DNA of 64,000 bases, taken from the NCBI RefSeq assembly GCF_024346955.1, contig NZ_AP024884.1, positions 434,001 to 498,000 of the forward strand, in the 5' to 3' direction. Positions 25,675 through 34,375 of the stretch are shown here, piece by piece (the stretch's first letter is position 1; each line of letters begins with the position of its first letter). The stretch comes from Vibrio mangrovi. GTDB taxonomy: Bacteria > Pseudomonadota > Gammaproteobacteria > Enterobacterales > Vibrionaceae. Under the pieces are notes generated by a model. It had not been told where the DNA came from. It was given only the letters and a program-made list of their open reading frames with translations, and searched no databases. The position numbers and the translations under genes are program-made.

Positions 25675-26193
25675 CTAATCAAGGTATCCGCAAAGCTTGG
25701 CTTTACTCAGACAGGCAATTGTTTTTGTATCCGTAATTTCACCATCAATAATCTTTTGCTCCAGAGCCTGAATCGGCAGACTGAATACTTCAATTACCTC
25801 ATCGTCATCACACTGAAAATCTTGTGTGACAGAGAGATCTTTGGCAACAAACAGGTGTTGGATTTCATCGCAGAAGCCAGCGAGTGGAGTGACCTGACCA
25901 AGCTCAATCCACTGCTTTGCAAGGTAGCCAGCTTCTTCTCCAAGCTCTCGTTGAGCACATTCCAGAGGCGTCTCCGGATGCTCAAGCGTTCCGGCTGGCA
26001 ACTCAAGCAACCATTTCCGAATCGACGGACGGAACTGGCGTAGTACGACAATTTCTCCCTGTTGATTGATGGGCAGTATAACTGCAGCTCCCGGATGGAT
26101 AATCGTTGTGTGGGTAATTGGACGGTTTGTCGGGAGCATGACTTCTTCTTCAACAAGAGAAATCTGTTTCCATTGATGTATCGTTTTGCTCAT
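25675..26193 (-). CDS. NUDIX hydrolase, ADP-ribose pyrophosphatase-like
   Basis: A 172-residue enzyme from ATG 26193 with AAAGGA five bases upstream (upstream in-frame extension rejected). The NUDIX box fits G-x5-E-x7-REUxEExGU in AGTLEHPETPLECAQRELGEEAGYL at about 80-104; the preceding VVLRQFRPSIRKWLLELPAG is the ADP-ribose pyrophosphatase signature region, and FCDEIQHLFVAKDL supports that subfamily. It probably splits ADP-ribose or related nucleoside diphosphate derivatives. It is followed by the cytochrome c gene with a ~50 base gap and is divergent from ravA. Confidence 0.88.
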   Translation of the reverse strand: MSKTIHQWKQISLVEEEVMLPTNRPITHTTIIHPGAAVILPINQQGEIVVLRQFRPSIRKWLLELPAGTLEHPETPLECAQRELGEEAGYLAKQWIELGQVTPLAGFCDEIQHLFVAKDLSVTQDFQCDDDEVIEVFSLPIQALEQKIIDGEITDTKTIACLSKAKLCGYLD

Positions 26194-26595
26194 ACGATCC
26201 TTTAACTTATCCGGTTGTTGGCTTCTCCGGAGTGGTGTGTCACATCCGGGCAAAAGCACGGTGTGTACAACAGACTGGTCATGCCTCCCGGACTTTACGG
26301 GGAGGTGTACGATTAAAATTTCTTAAATTTTCATCGGTAACGATACCTGTATCACATTCAAAAATAAAGAATTCTTTATCTGACAGAAACACTTTAGACC
26401 GTTAGTGACATAAGTCTCATATTTGGAAACATAGGTTTCAACCAATCGTTCGAATTGTGAATCTGTTATAAAAACAGGAGAACAAATTCGCTTTTGTGTA
26501 ACATTTGATTAACAGAAGTGAAAACTTATAATAAACTGAAACTGTATATAAGAAAACGATAATACAGTGCATTTCGAATCTGGTGAGTCAATTTA
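26194..26595. other. Divergent NUDIX/ravA control region with palindromes
   Basis: About 400 bases without a gene. CCTCCCG and GGGGAGG form a hairpin (about 26285-26307). ATAAAGAATTCTTTAT at 26364-26379 is a perfect 16-bp palindrome, a good candidate operator. Further towards ravA the sequence is AT-rich with CTGTTATAAAAACAG (about 26461-26475). These signals suit a divergent promoter region for the NUDIX and ravA-viaA genes. Confidence 0.45.
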
Positions 26596-28263
26596 ATGAT
26601 AAGTTCAATTCCTGCAAGTCACGCGCAGAAGGCTTTGCTGTCCGAGAGAATTAACAACTTAGCCAATGCGTTGGCAGATGGTGTTTATGAAAGAGAGCAT
26701 ACAATTAAGATTTGCCTGCTTGCCGCACTTGCCGGCGAAAGTGTCTTTCTGTTAGGTCCTCCCGGAATCGCAAAAAGCCTGATTGCAAAACGTCTGATTC
26801 AAGCCTTTGACCAAAGCTCTTATTTTGAATATCTCATGACACGTTTTTCCACGCCTGAAGAAGTATTTGGGCCGTTAAGTATTCAAGAGTTAAAAGATAA
26901 TGGGCGTTATTTACGATTAACAAAAGGTTATTTACCAACAGCTCAGGTTGTTTTTCTCGATGAAATCTGGAAAGCCGGTCCCGCGATTCTGAACACGCTA
27001 CTGACTGTTGTGAATGAAAAAACGTTCAATAACGGTAGCGATATTGAACGGGTTCCAATGCGTCTGCTGGTTTCTGCGTCTAATGAGTTGCCAGATCAGG
27101 ATAGTGGTCTGGAAGCTCTGTTTGACCGGATCCTGGTGCGGATTTTTGTGAATCGGATTCAGAACAAACAGAATTTTAAATCCATGCTGACAGTCGGAAC
27201 GCCTCAGGAAGCGCACGTCCCAGATGGGCTGGCGATTACTGATCAGGAATATCACGACTGGCAGCAAGCATTGGACAAGTTAGCTCTGGAGAATGATGTT
27301 TTTGAGAAACTCTATCAGCTCAAGTCAATGCTTGATTTGGCAGCGGAAAACAGTACATCGACAACATTTGATGAAATGTATGTTTCGGATCGCCGTTGGA
27401 AAAAAGCAATCAAACTTCTGAAAGCCAGTGCATTTTTCAATGGTCGGGACGCAATTAATCCACTTGATTTACTTCTGCTTCAGGATTGTTTGTGGAACAG
27501 TCCTGCTTCACTGGCCATTGTAAAAGAAGTGATTCGTGAATTTGCACTGAAGTATGCGTTTGACCAGCAGGATGTCGAGCATCAGATCGATATCTGCCAG
27601 GAAACTTTAAGGGACATTCAGCAGGAACTGGAGGCAAGATATACCATGCCTCTTGCAGTAGAAAAGTCTTCCGGACTGATTAAGAAGCAGGTGTATGGTC
27701 ATGACCTGACAGCTGCAAAGACTTTTCAGTCAGGTAACCGGAAAGATCTGCTGAAATTGGTATTGCTACAAAGTAATACGACGGTCACTGACGTCGAAAA
27801 TACCGATAAATACTGTCATTGGGTTTACGTCCCTAAAGCTGAGTTTGAAAAAGTCATTCGTGAAGGTGGCGGAGAGGTATTTGGCTACGTCAACCAGAAT
27901 TCCACTCTATGTGCTCTTCAGTTTGATGTTGATTCAGATGAACTACTGGTTATTAAAGATATCGCCAATCGTTCAGTTCTTGTGTCTGCAGTAACTGAAC
28001 AGAATCAAAATGAACATCATTTATTTCAGGTATGGCAAGAGCGAATCGAACAGGTTCGCCAACAACTGGAGCAGGCCGGTTTTCAGTTACGCCAGCTTCA
28101 CCGGCAGTTTCATGATGCCTTACCGCACAATTTTATCGAACCTGAACTCCCGGTTGCGATGGAAAATTCATTACAACAATTACAACAACAGTTGGAAACT
28201 TCTGTCGCTGAGTGTGAAGCAGCAGCTCAGCGAATGAACCATTTCACGCAGTACTTTGCTTAG
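26596..28263 (+). CDS. ravA: MoxR-type AAA+ ATPase RavA
   Basis: Hexameric AAA+ ATPase that works with ViaA; in E. coli it interacts with lysine decarboxylase LdcI and respiratory complexes. It has 555 residues, somewhat longer than E. coli RavA. Walker A is GPPGIAKS (about 54-61) and Walker B VVFLDEIWKAG; sensor-type segment SASNELPDQDSGLEALFDRILVR follows. The C-terminal half with coiled coil (QQQLETSVAECEAAAQ) matches the LARA/helical part of the family. It is followed by viaA after 11 bases that contain a strong GAGGAGG, so the two form an operon. Confidence 0.95.
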   Translation: MISSIPASHAQKALLSERINNLANALADGVYEREHTIKICLLAALAGESVFLLGPPGIAKSLIAKRLIQAFDQSSYFEYLMTRFSTPEEVFGPLSIQELKDNGRYLRLTKGYLPTAQVVFLDEIWKAGPAILNTLLTVVNEKTFNNGSDIERVPMRLLVSASNELPDQDSGLEALFDRILVRIFVNRIQNKQNFKSMLTVGTPQEAHVPDGLAITDQEYHDWQQALDKLALENDVFEKLYQLKSMLDLAAENSTSTTFDEMYVSDRRWKKAIKLLKASAFFNGRDAINPLDLLLLQDCLWNSPASLAIVKEVIREFALKYAFDQQDVEHQIDICQETLRDIQQELEARYTMPLAVEKSSGLIKKQVYGHDLTAAKTFQSGNRKDLLKLVLLQSNTTVTDVENTDKYCHWVYVPKAEFEKVIREGGGEVFGYVNQNSTLCALQFDVDSDELLVIKDIANRSVLVSAVTEQNQNEHHLFQVWQERIEQVRQQLEQAGFQLRQLHRQFHDALPHNFIEPELPVAMENSLQQLQQQLETSVAECEAAAQRMNHFTQYFA

Positions 28264-28274
28264 AGGAGGTATCT

Positions 28275-29720
28275 ATGCTGGGAGCTGATGGACTGAATCT
28301 TGCGATGATGATTGCTGACTCCGGATTAATCGATACGGCAGTCAATGAGCTGATGGCTAAGACTCAACTGATGTTAATTGCTGAAAACCGGGGTATGAAA
28401 ACTTCAGTCAAAAATCATCTGTTGAAATGGAGGGGGCAGGTTAAGAAAAGAATGACCAATGTCTGTGAAACAGAACGGTTTCAGCAGGAGCTGACGTTGT
28501 ATCAGGAAGTGATCCATTGGGATGAAGATACATTCTTTCAGAAAATCCCCGAAGTCCTGAAAAAGCTGGAATGGCATTCTGCATTTTATACAACAGCGCG
28601 TCAGCTTTGTGAGCAGAAAAAGAATCTCAGAAATCCCATGTTTCCCCATTATTTTTGTGACCAGTGGTATAACAGTTTATCCAATGCCTTAAAACAGGCT
28701 CAGGTCATGGAGCTGGAGGTGAACAAAGATAAATTACTGGACGACCTTTACCAGCGTATTGAAACACTACATTCTATGGATGAAATGACGGATTCTGAAG
28801 ATGAACAGAGCATCCGTCGTTTATGGAATATGGCTGGCGCCAAACTGGGACGAGTTGATCTGACAGTCATGAAAAAGCATGCTGAATTTCTTAAAAAGCA
28901 TAAGGAAATTCAGAAGATTGCAGAAAGTCTCGGCCGAATGGCCAGTGAGGTCGATGATCCTGATCTTCAGCAGGCAAGTGCAGAAACGCTTCAACTGGTG
29001 GAAGAAAAATCAGATGAAGCAACGGATGACATTGTTGGTGTTCACCAAAACGATGATCTGAACAAAATGTTGCCAAATGAGACACTGTTCCTGGCTCACC
29101 CAGAGCTGGAAGTTATCTTCTATAAGCATTTGGTTGATAAGCGATTGTTGAATTACCGCATGCAGGGAAAGGCCCGGACATTATCAAAAGTTGCAACCAC
29201 AAAGTCAGCAAATTCACAGGTGAATATTGAAAAAGGTCCGTTTGTTGTTTGCATTGATGCTTCTGGTTCAATGAACGGTTTCCCTGAGCAGTGCGCCAAA
29301 GCGATTGCTTATGCCCTGATGCAGATAGCGTTGGCTGAAAACCGGGATTGTTATGTGGTGATTTTTTCCACTCAAGTGATTACTTATCAGTTGACGAAAC
29401 AAGATGGGTTAAGAGAGGTCTGTGATTTCCTGAGTTATACTTTTAAAGGAGGAACAGATCTGGAACTGGCGCTGTCTAATGCAATTAAGATGATGCATAG
29501 TGATACTTATAAAAATGCAGATCTGGTTGTGATTTCTGATTTTATGGCACCCAAACCGTCCCGGGAAATGAATGACGAGATTGAATCGCTCAAAGCCAGA
29601 CATAACCGCTTTCATGCAATAAGCCTTTCTCGATACGGTAACCCTCAGGTGATGGAAATTTTCAACCACTGTTGGAGTTATTATCCTGGAATCATCGGAC
29701 GTTTGATGAAGATCCGTTAG
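28275..29720 (+). CDS. viaA: VWA-domain partner protein ViaA
   Basis: Partner of RavA: 481 residues, with an alpha-helical N-terminal half and a C-terminal von Willebrand factor A domain at about residues 315-480. The MIDAS metal site is DASGSMNG (DxSxS), with the later T in FKGGTDLELA and D in VISDFMAPK. AGAGGAGG sits six bases before the ATG, indicating strong translation after ravA. MoxR-VWA pairs act as chaperone-like systems; this one probably serves respiratory or iron-sulphur enzymes as in E. coli (knowledge of the family, not visible here). A GC-rich hairpin follows the stop. Confidence 0.95.
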   Translation: MLGADGLNLAMMIADSGLIDTAVNELMAKTQLMLIAENRGMKTSVKNHLLKWRGQVKKRMTNVCETERFQQELTLYQEVIHWDEDTFFQKIPEVLKKLEWHSAFYTTARQLCEQKKNLRNPMFPHYFCDQWYNSLSNALKQAQVMELEVNKDKLLDDLYQRIETLHSMDEMTDSEDEQSIRRLWNMAGAKLGRVDLTVMKKHAEFLKKHKEIQKIAESLGRMASEVDDPDLQQASAETLQLVEEKSDEATDDIVGVHQNDDLNKMLPNETLFLAHPELEVIFYKHLVDKRLLNYRMQGKARTLSKVATTKSANSQVNIEKGPFVVCIDASGSMNGFPEQCAKAIAYALMQIALAENRDCYVVIFSTQVITYQLTKQDGLREVCDFLSYTFKGGTDLELALSNAIKMMHSDTYKNADLVVISDFMAPKPSREMNDEIESLKARHNRFHAISLSRYGNPQVMEIFNHCWSYYPGIIGRLMKIR

Positions 29721-29750
29721 TCTGTTTTTGCGTCGTGATCGGGAATATTA

Positions 29751-29785
29751 AGACGGGAGCAATGACAAAGTCGTTGCTCCCGTCT
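29751..29785 (+). terminator. Terminator after viaA
   Basis: AGACGGGAGCAA (29751-29762) pairs perfectly with TTGCTCCCGTCT (29774-29785), loop of 11. The following T tract is weak, so termination may need help or serve the convergent ompV-like gene as well. Confidence 0.7.
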
Positions 29786-29787
29786 GT

Positions 29788-29844
29788 AGTTATACAATAT
29801 CAGAATAGTTATACAATATCAGAATAGCTATACGATATCAGAAT
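29788..29844. repeat. 19-bp tandem repeat, three copies, overlapping an ompV-like stop codon
   Basis: Three head-to-tail 19-base units: 29788-29806 and 29807-29825 are identical (AGTTATACAATATCAGAAT), and 29826-29844 differs at two positions. The third unit contains the last sense codon and the TGA stop of the minus-strand OmpV-like gene, so copies one and two repeat the gene end in non-coding DNA. This suggests recent slippage duplication. Confidence 0.9.
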
Positions 29845-30602
29845 TGATAAGAAATACCGGCTGTGGTCTGAATCGTATGATTAGAATCGACCATTGGGCT
29901 GTCTTTAATTTCAGTTGGCAATATCTGATAGCGGCTGGAAACAAATGCGCCCAATCTATCGGAAACATTATATTTTAGTGTTAATCCAAAATAAGGTGTA
30001 ACTGCACTTCCAGGGGTGTATTCCGCTAAACCGCTGAGTGCAGATTCTCTTGCAGTAATACCGTAGTAATGTTGGTTTAACTTACTATTGGTATATTTTA
30101 ATCCGGTAGCCGGAACAACAACCAGTTTTTGAGTAAAGGGAATTGGGTAATCGTATTGTGCTGAAGCCAGCATACCACCACTTGTTTCATCCAGAATATC
30201 TCCGGCAACGGAGGTTGTGAAATTGCCGAGAGGCGATCGGAATGTATATGAAATCCCGCCCATGGCAGTACTGCTTCTTTTATCAAGCAGCTTCATCTGA
30301 CTGTCATTGGCATCACTCGGATCGAACTCCTGAGCATAGTAGGACACTGCAGCCTGTAACACGTTATATTGATCCTGATACAGGTAAGCCCCGGCAGTAA
30401 GACTGTGAATGAAAAAGACATCGCTGTCGTAATTAATAACCGGTATCGGAAGGGTACTCTCATCATAATTTTTATAGGTCGATGTTGCATATGAAGCACC
30501 GAGACCTAATGAAAGACCGTTTTCTGCTGCATGTCCCGGTAGAGTAATAAAGAACGATGCAGGGATGAGACATAGGATTTGTTTTAAATGTAAGTTTGAC
30601 AT
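29838..30602 (-). CDS. MipA/OmpV family outer-membrane protein
   Basis: A 254-residue outer-membrane beta-barrel of the MipA/OmpV family, from ATG 30602 (CAGGAG three to nine bases upstream; a GTG at 30617 is rejected). The signal peptide ends LPGHA; the mature protein opens with GLSLGLGASYATSTYKNYD, typical of the family, and ends in the aromatic Phe needed for barrel insertion (SYQF). Alternating hydrophobic strands run throughout. It is next to a divergent AraC regulator, which may control it. Its stop codon is embedded in a 19-bp tandem triplication. Confidence 0.9.
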   Translation of the reverse strand: MSNLHLKQILCLIPASFFITLPGHAAENGLSLGLGASYATSTYKNYDESTLPIPVINYDSDVFFIHSLTAGAYLYQDQYNVLQAAVSYYAQEFDPSDANDSQMKLLDKRSSTAMGGISYTFRSPLGNFTTSVAGDILDETSGGMLASAQYDYPIPFTQKLVVVPATGLKYTNSKLNQHYYGITARESALSGLAEYTPGSAVTPYFGLTLKYNVSDRLGAFVSSRYQILPTEIKDSPMVDSNHTIQTTAGISYQF

Positions 30603-30821
30603 AAAGCTCCTGGTCACCTAATCAAAGTGGTTTTTATTTATTTTGTCTATGTAACGCGCTTAACTTATGTGTATGTTCTATTATTTTACAGATGAATTTG
30701 GGTAAAGCTTCGTATTTATAAAAATTACGGATTTCAAAGATACCATAGTGTGCTTCACGGTTCAAAGTGAAGGTGATAATATCAAATATATCAAAAATAA
30801 ATAAAAAATGGTCAGCTCATC

Positions 30822-31859
30822 ATGATAAATACAATATCGAATCATGTGCTCAATGGGCGAGTTAATTTCTTGAATAATCATGGAGTTAATACTCGCTATC
30901 TTCTAAATAAGTGTTGCTTCTCGGATGATGAGTTATCTGCGATCGACGGCCGAATTTCATGGCGAAAATATCAGAACTTTTTAAATGAATCTTTTGTTTT
31001 CAGTGAAACATTAGAGCCGGAAATGCTACTGGAAGGAATTCGTTCAGGATTTGATGTAGGATTCTATCATTATTTTCCGGATTTATTTGGGATATGTCTG
31101 AATGAAGAAACACCGTTGGCGGCGTTAAAAAGATATTGCCAGTATAGTATTTTAATTTCCGATATCTATAAAATAGAAGTTATTGAAGATCACCATCATC
31201 TTAGGATCGAGTATTCTAATCCTCTATTATTAAAATATGATGACTACTCGGCATTAGGTTTTTTTGCGATATTATACGATATTGTTACCTTTTACACACA
31301 GGATGTACATATTAAGGCATGTGTTTCAACACCAGAAAACAAGTTATATCGTGAATTTAATGATTATTTTCATACGATGATTCAGTATGGGAAACCCTGT
31401 AACTTCATTGAGTTTGATATTGAAAATCTGAAAATCAGAAATAAGTTATTTAATGCGAAGCTGAATCGGATTCAGAAGAGTAAACTGGACTGGATGTGTG
31501 AGCAGCTACCAGCCAATATTCCGTTTGCAACTTATGTGGAAAGAGGGATTGAGAAGATAATCCTTTCAGAAAAGTATAGTTCTGACAGTGAGTTACTGGC
31601 TACTCTTTGCTCGCATATTAATATGAGTCGCTGGACATTAAACCGGAAACTTCAATTGGAAGGAATCTCTTACCGGGACGTGCTGAAGAAAGTAAAACTG
31701 AATGTTGCATGCCGACTATTAACAAATACGAATAAATCTGTTCAGGAAATTAGTGAAATGACCTGCTTTTCCAGTCAGACGAATTTCTCCCGTTTCTTTA
31801 AAAACCATCGTCAGCTATCTCCGACCAGTTACCGGAATTTTTTCTTACAGGATTATTAG
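30822..31859 (+). CDS. AraC family regulator with arabinose-binding-like N-terminal domain
   Basis: A 345-residue transcription factor. The first 200 residues match the arabinose-binding-like domain of the OruR/ArgR class (LLEGIRSGFDVGFYHYFPDLFG, PLAALKRYCQY); the C-terminal 100 residues are the AraC double helix-turn-helix with LCSHINMSRWTLNRKLQLEG and the conserved end FSSQTNFSRFFKNHRQLSPTSYR. It is AT-rich compared with neighbours. It is divergent from the OmpV-like gene and convergent with satP; regulation of the OmpV-like gene is the simplest guess. Confidence 0.9.
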   Translation: MINTISNHVLNGRVNFLNNHGVNTRYLLNKCCFSDDELSAIDGRISWRKYQNFLNESFVFSETLEPEMLLEGIRSGFDVGFYHYFPDLFGICLNEETPLAALKRYCQYSILISDIYKIEVIEDHHHLRIEYSNPLLLKYDDYSALGFFAILYDIVTFYTQDVHIKACVSTPENKLYREFNDYFHTMIQYGKPCNFIEFDIENLKIRNKLFNAKLNRIQKSKLDWMCEQLPANIPFATYVERGIEKIILSEKYSSDSELLATLCSHINMSRWTLNRKLQLEGISYRDVLKKVKLNVACRLLTNTNKSVQEISEMTCFSSQTNFSRFFKNHRQLSPTSYRNFFLQDY

Positions 31860-31883
31860 GGCTGCATTTTGGTATGCAGATAA

Positions 31884-31913
31884 ACAATCAGCCCGTCTGA
31901 GCAGGCTGATTGT
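31884..31913. terminator. Hairpin between AraC gene and satP
   Basis: ACAATCAGCC (31884-31893) pairs with GGCTGATTGT (31904-31913), 10 bp and loop of 10, in the gap between two converging genes. On the minus strand it is followed by TTTAT. A bidirectional terminator is the likely role. Confidence 0.7.
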
Positions 31914-31947
31914 ACGTGTTAAAATAACCACTAGTGATAAAAATAGA

Positions 31948-32535
31948 TTAGGCGATGACAGCTTGTGTGGTGTTCTTGCGTTTTTCACCAACTGGTAAAA
32001 CGACACGGCCATATTCATTATTCAGAACTTGTGCCATAGCAAAGTAGATGGCGCTGGCACCACAGAAAATACCTTCAAAACCTGCGATGACGCCAATCGT
32101 TGCATTTCCGGTGAAATCATGAATTGCCAGCAGCGCAAACAGAATCGTCAAAGAACCAAAAACAACTTGCTTGGCAAGCGGGTAGCACAGTGAACCGATG
32201 AACATAAATCCGGTAAAAATTCCCCACAATGTCAGATAACATCCCATGAAGTGAGCTGAACTGGCTGGCAGTCCCATATGCGGCATTACGATTAACCCGA
32301 CCAGAGTTAACCAGAACAAACCGTAAGATGTGAAAGCGGTTGTTCCGAATGTGTCACCCCGTTTAAAGCACATGATTCCAACAATGACCTGGCTGAGGCC
32401 ACCATAAAAGATTCCCATTGCCAGAATCATCGAATCAAGAGGGAAAAATCCCGCATTGTGGATATTGAGTAACACTGTGGTCATACCAAATCCCATCAGG
32501 CCAAGAGGGGCCGGGTTGGCTAATTTCGTCGACAT
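31948..32535 (-). CDS. satP: Acetate/succinate uptake transporter, GPR1/FUN34/YaaH family
   Basis: A 195-residue inner-membrane protein with six predicted helices. The family signature NPAPLGLMGFGMTT is at the N-terminus, and the acetate-pore hydrophobic helices follow (ILAMGIFYGGLSQVIVGIM, LTLWGIFTGFMFIGSL, IGVIAGFEGIFCGASAIYFAMA). Homologues import acetate and succinate with protons. AAGG precedes the ATG. It is monocistronic and, together with the separate ackA gene in this window, points to active acetate reassimilation. The upstream 296-base gap to yghU shows no gene. Confidence 0.93.
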   Translation of the reverse strand: MSTKLANPAPLGLMGFGMTTVLLNIHNAGFFPLDSMILAMGIFYGGLSQVIVGIMCFKRGDTFGTTAFTSYGLFWLTLVGLIVMPHMGLPASSAHFMGCYLTLWGIFTGFMFIGSLCYPLAKQVVFGSLTILFALLAIHDFTGNATIGVIAGFEGIFCGASAIYFAMAQVLNNEYGRVVLPVGEKRKNTTQAVIA

Positions 32536-32831
32536 GAATACTTACCTTTACATATTAATGAGGGAATTTGCTGACGGAGTCTGTTTTTCCGGCAGCATAA
32601 AAACGACGCGGATTCTAATGCTTCATTAAGGAAAAGCCAATACATTTATATAAGGTGAGCGATGAGGAGCCGGCTGGTGTCTGACTGGTGATGATTTGAG
32701 TTGAGAAATTACGCAGATGCCGGATGGATTTCGTCAAAATAGTACTTTGGAAAGATATAGAATGTGTGGCGGTAATCGTGCCGGAGCCGAATTCGTTACA
32801 GCTCCGGAAGGAAGTGTCAGGATTTAACCGA

Positions 32832-33674
32832 TTAATTGAAATCATCCCGGCTATGGCGTTCAGGAAGTTGTTCTTCTGGTTCGCCCCAGTGGCGATTGAC
32901 CATCCGGCCTCTGATTACCGCTGGTCTCTGACTAATGGATTCAGCCCAACGAACAACATGGGTATAAGATTTCACATCCAGGAATTCTGCGGCATCATAC
33001 AATCCACCTAAAACGAGTGTTCCATACCACGGCCATATTGCCATATCCGCAATGGTGTATTGATCACCACAGAGATAAGTATGGGTAGCGAGATGTTGGT
33101 TCAGTACATCAAGCTGGCGTTTTGATTCCATCGCATAGCGATCAATCGGATATTCAAATTTCTCCGGTGCATAAGCGTAAAAATGACCAAATCCACCACC
33201 GAGAAACGGTGCACTCCCTACCTGCCAGAATAGCCAGGACAAACACTCGGCCCGAAGTGCTCCTTCTGGGATGAACTCTCCGAATTTCTCAGCCAGATAC
33301 AAAAGGATTGCTCCGGATTCAAAAATACGGATTGGTGCTTCGCCAGAGTAGTCAACCAATGCCGGAATTTTGGAATTCGGATTCACCCCGACAAAACCGG
33401 AACCAAACTGGTCACCTTCGCTGATATCGATCAGATAAGCATCATATTCTGCGGCTGAAATTCCTTTTTCCAGTAACTCTTCAAGCAGAACCGTTACTTT
33501 GACGCCATTGGGCGTTGCCATTGAATAGAGCTGCAAAGGATGCTGCCCGACGGGAAGATCTTGTTCAAATCTTGCTCCGGCAGTCGGACGGTTAATACCG
33601 GCAAACTTACCACCGTTCTCGTGCTCCCATTGCCAGACCTGAGGAGGAATATAGGTATCAGATTTACTCATCAT
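32832..33674 (-). CDS. yghU: Glutathione S-transferase family protein YghU (disulphide-bond oxidoreductase type)
   Basis: A 280-residue GST of the Nu/YghU class, which reduces disulphides such as 2-hydroxyethyl disulphide with bound glutathione. The long N-terminal extension (TYIPPQVWQWEHENGGKFAGINRPTAGAR) is diagnostic; the thioredoxin fold has LYSMATPNGVKVTVLLEELL and the glutathione site NPNSKIPALVDY then ESGAILLYLAEKFG. The C-terminal helical domain carries the capping motif DQYTIADMAIWPW. Two adjacent ATGs at 33674 and 33671 are possible starts, with AAGG just upstream. It is a single gene. Confidence 0.93.
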   Translation of the reverse strand: MMSKSDTYIPPQVWQWEHENGGKFAGINRPTAGARFEQDLPVGQHPLQLYSMATPNGVKVTVLLEELLEKGISAAEYDAYLIDISEGDQFGSGFVGVNPNSKIPALVDYSGEAPIRIFESGAILLYLAEKFGEFIPEGALRAECLSWLFWQVGSAPFLGGGFGHFYAYAPEKFEYPIDRYAMESKRQLDVLNQHLATHTYLCGDQYTIADMAIWPWYGTLVLGGLYDAAEFLDVKSYTHVVRWAESISQRPAVIRGRMVNRHWGEPEEQLPERHSRDDFN

Positions 33675-33970
33675 CGGTGCCTTGTTGTGATTGAGGTACT
33701 TGTCATGATAATCGGATGAATGTAGAAGGGAAATAAGTTTATGAGAAATCAGATAGATTCAAAAATCATGTGACATGACATAAAGATATGAAGAAAAAAT
33801 CAGCTCAGACTATCTGCGGGTATGCAGCATTGAAACCACAACAGGGTACTCATTGAGACAGAAGAGAACCCGGATAATATCTCTGATGTACGGTTTTTGT
33901 TCTTATTGTGTGCCATCTGTACTACTTCGCACGTTTATTAGCCATTTAGTTGATAATCCGGAAATTTTTG

Positions 33971-33998
33971 TTGACCTTGAATTTTTATCCGATAAAGT
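33971..33998 (+). promoter_or_regulatory. Probable promoter of the tRNA-Leu/tRNA-Cys unit
   Basis: TTGACC (33971-33976), a 16-base spacer, then TAAAGT (33993-33998), followed by a GC-rich discriminator (GCCTCG) typical of stringently controlled stable-RNA promoters. It is about 60 bases upstream of the first tRNA. The 300 bases between yghU and this site show no gene. Confidence 0.6.
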
Positions 33999-34058
33999 AT
34001 GCCTCGTTCTCACGGCACAGGCCGTTGAGAGATGGTGTTACCATCGCTGAATAGCGTT

Positions 34059-34145
34059 GCCCTGGTGGTGGAATTGGTAGACACAAGGGATTTAAAATCC
34101 CTCGGCGTTCGCGCTGTGCCGGTTCAAGTCCGGCCCGGGGCACCA
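34059..34145 (+). tRNA. tRNA-Leu (anticodon UAA), CCA encoded
   Basis: An 87-base class II tRNA. Acceptor stem GCCCTGG pairs with CCGGGGC; the D-arm region is TGGTGGAATTGGTAGACAC; the anticodon stem GGGA/TCCC encloses TTTAAAA (anticodon TAA); a long variable arm (CGGCGTTCGCGCTG) follows, then GGTTCAAGTCC in the T arm and CCA at 34143-34145. The variable arm and anticodon identify leucine. Confidence 0.97.
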
Positions 34146-34163
34146 TCGTAACATGAATCATCT

Positions 34164-34237
34164 GGCGCGTTGGCAGAGTGGCTATGCAGCGGATTGCAAA
34201 TCCGTGGACCTCGGTTCGACTCCGGGACGCGCCTCCA
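34164..34237 (+). tRNA. tRNA-Cys (anticodon GCA), CCA encoded
   Basis: A 74-base tRNA 18 bases after tRNA-Leu. Acceptor GGCGCGT pairs with ACGCGCC; the anticodon arm GCGGATTGCAAATCCGT has loop TTGCAAA with anticodon GCA; GGTTCGACTCC forms the T arm; CCA ends at 34237. In many vibrios these two occur with tRNA-Gly; no tRNA-Gly is seen here. Confidence 0.97.
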
Positions 34238-34246
34238 TATTCTGAT

Positions 34247-34274
34247 AAAAAAAGACGCTTTTGCGTCTTTTTTT
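34247..34274 (+). terminator. Rho-independent terminator after the tRNA genes
   Basis: AAAAAAAGACGC pairs with GCGTCTTTTTTT around a tight TTTT loop, ending in a seven-T run. The A and T tracts make it usable on both strands. Confidence 0.92.
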
Positions 34275-34329
34275 GTATCTGTCCTTTCTCTCCAGACAAA
34301 ATATCAAATTTTCCCCAAGAAGCTCGCGG

Positions 34330-34365
34330 GGTGGGACATACTGCTGATAGAGCAGATATCCCACC
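34330..34365. other. Hairpin with long imperfect stem downstream of dsbA-like gene
   Basis: GGTGGGA (34330-34336) pairs with TCCCACC (34359-34365); an inner CTGCT/AGCAG stem closes a GATAG loop, with asymmetric CATA/ATA bulge. It lies between the tRNA terminator and the minus-strand DsbA-like gene's stop. It has no T tract on either strand, so it may be an mRNA-end stabiliser or a repeat remnant. Confidence 0.4.
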
Positions 34366-34375
34366 AAAGGGGGAA

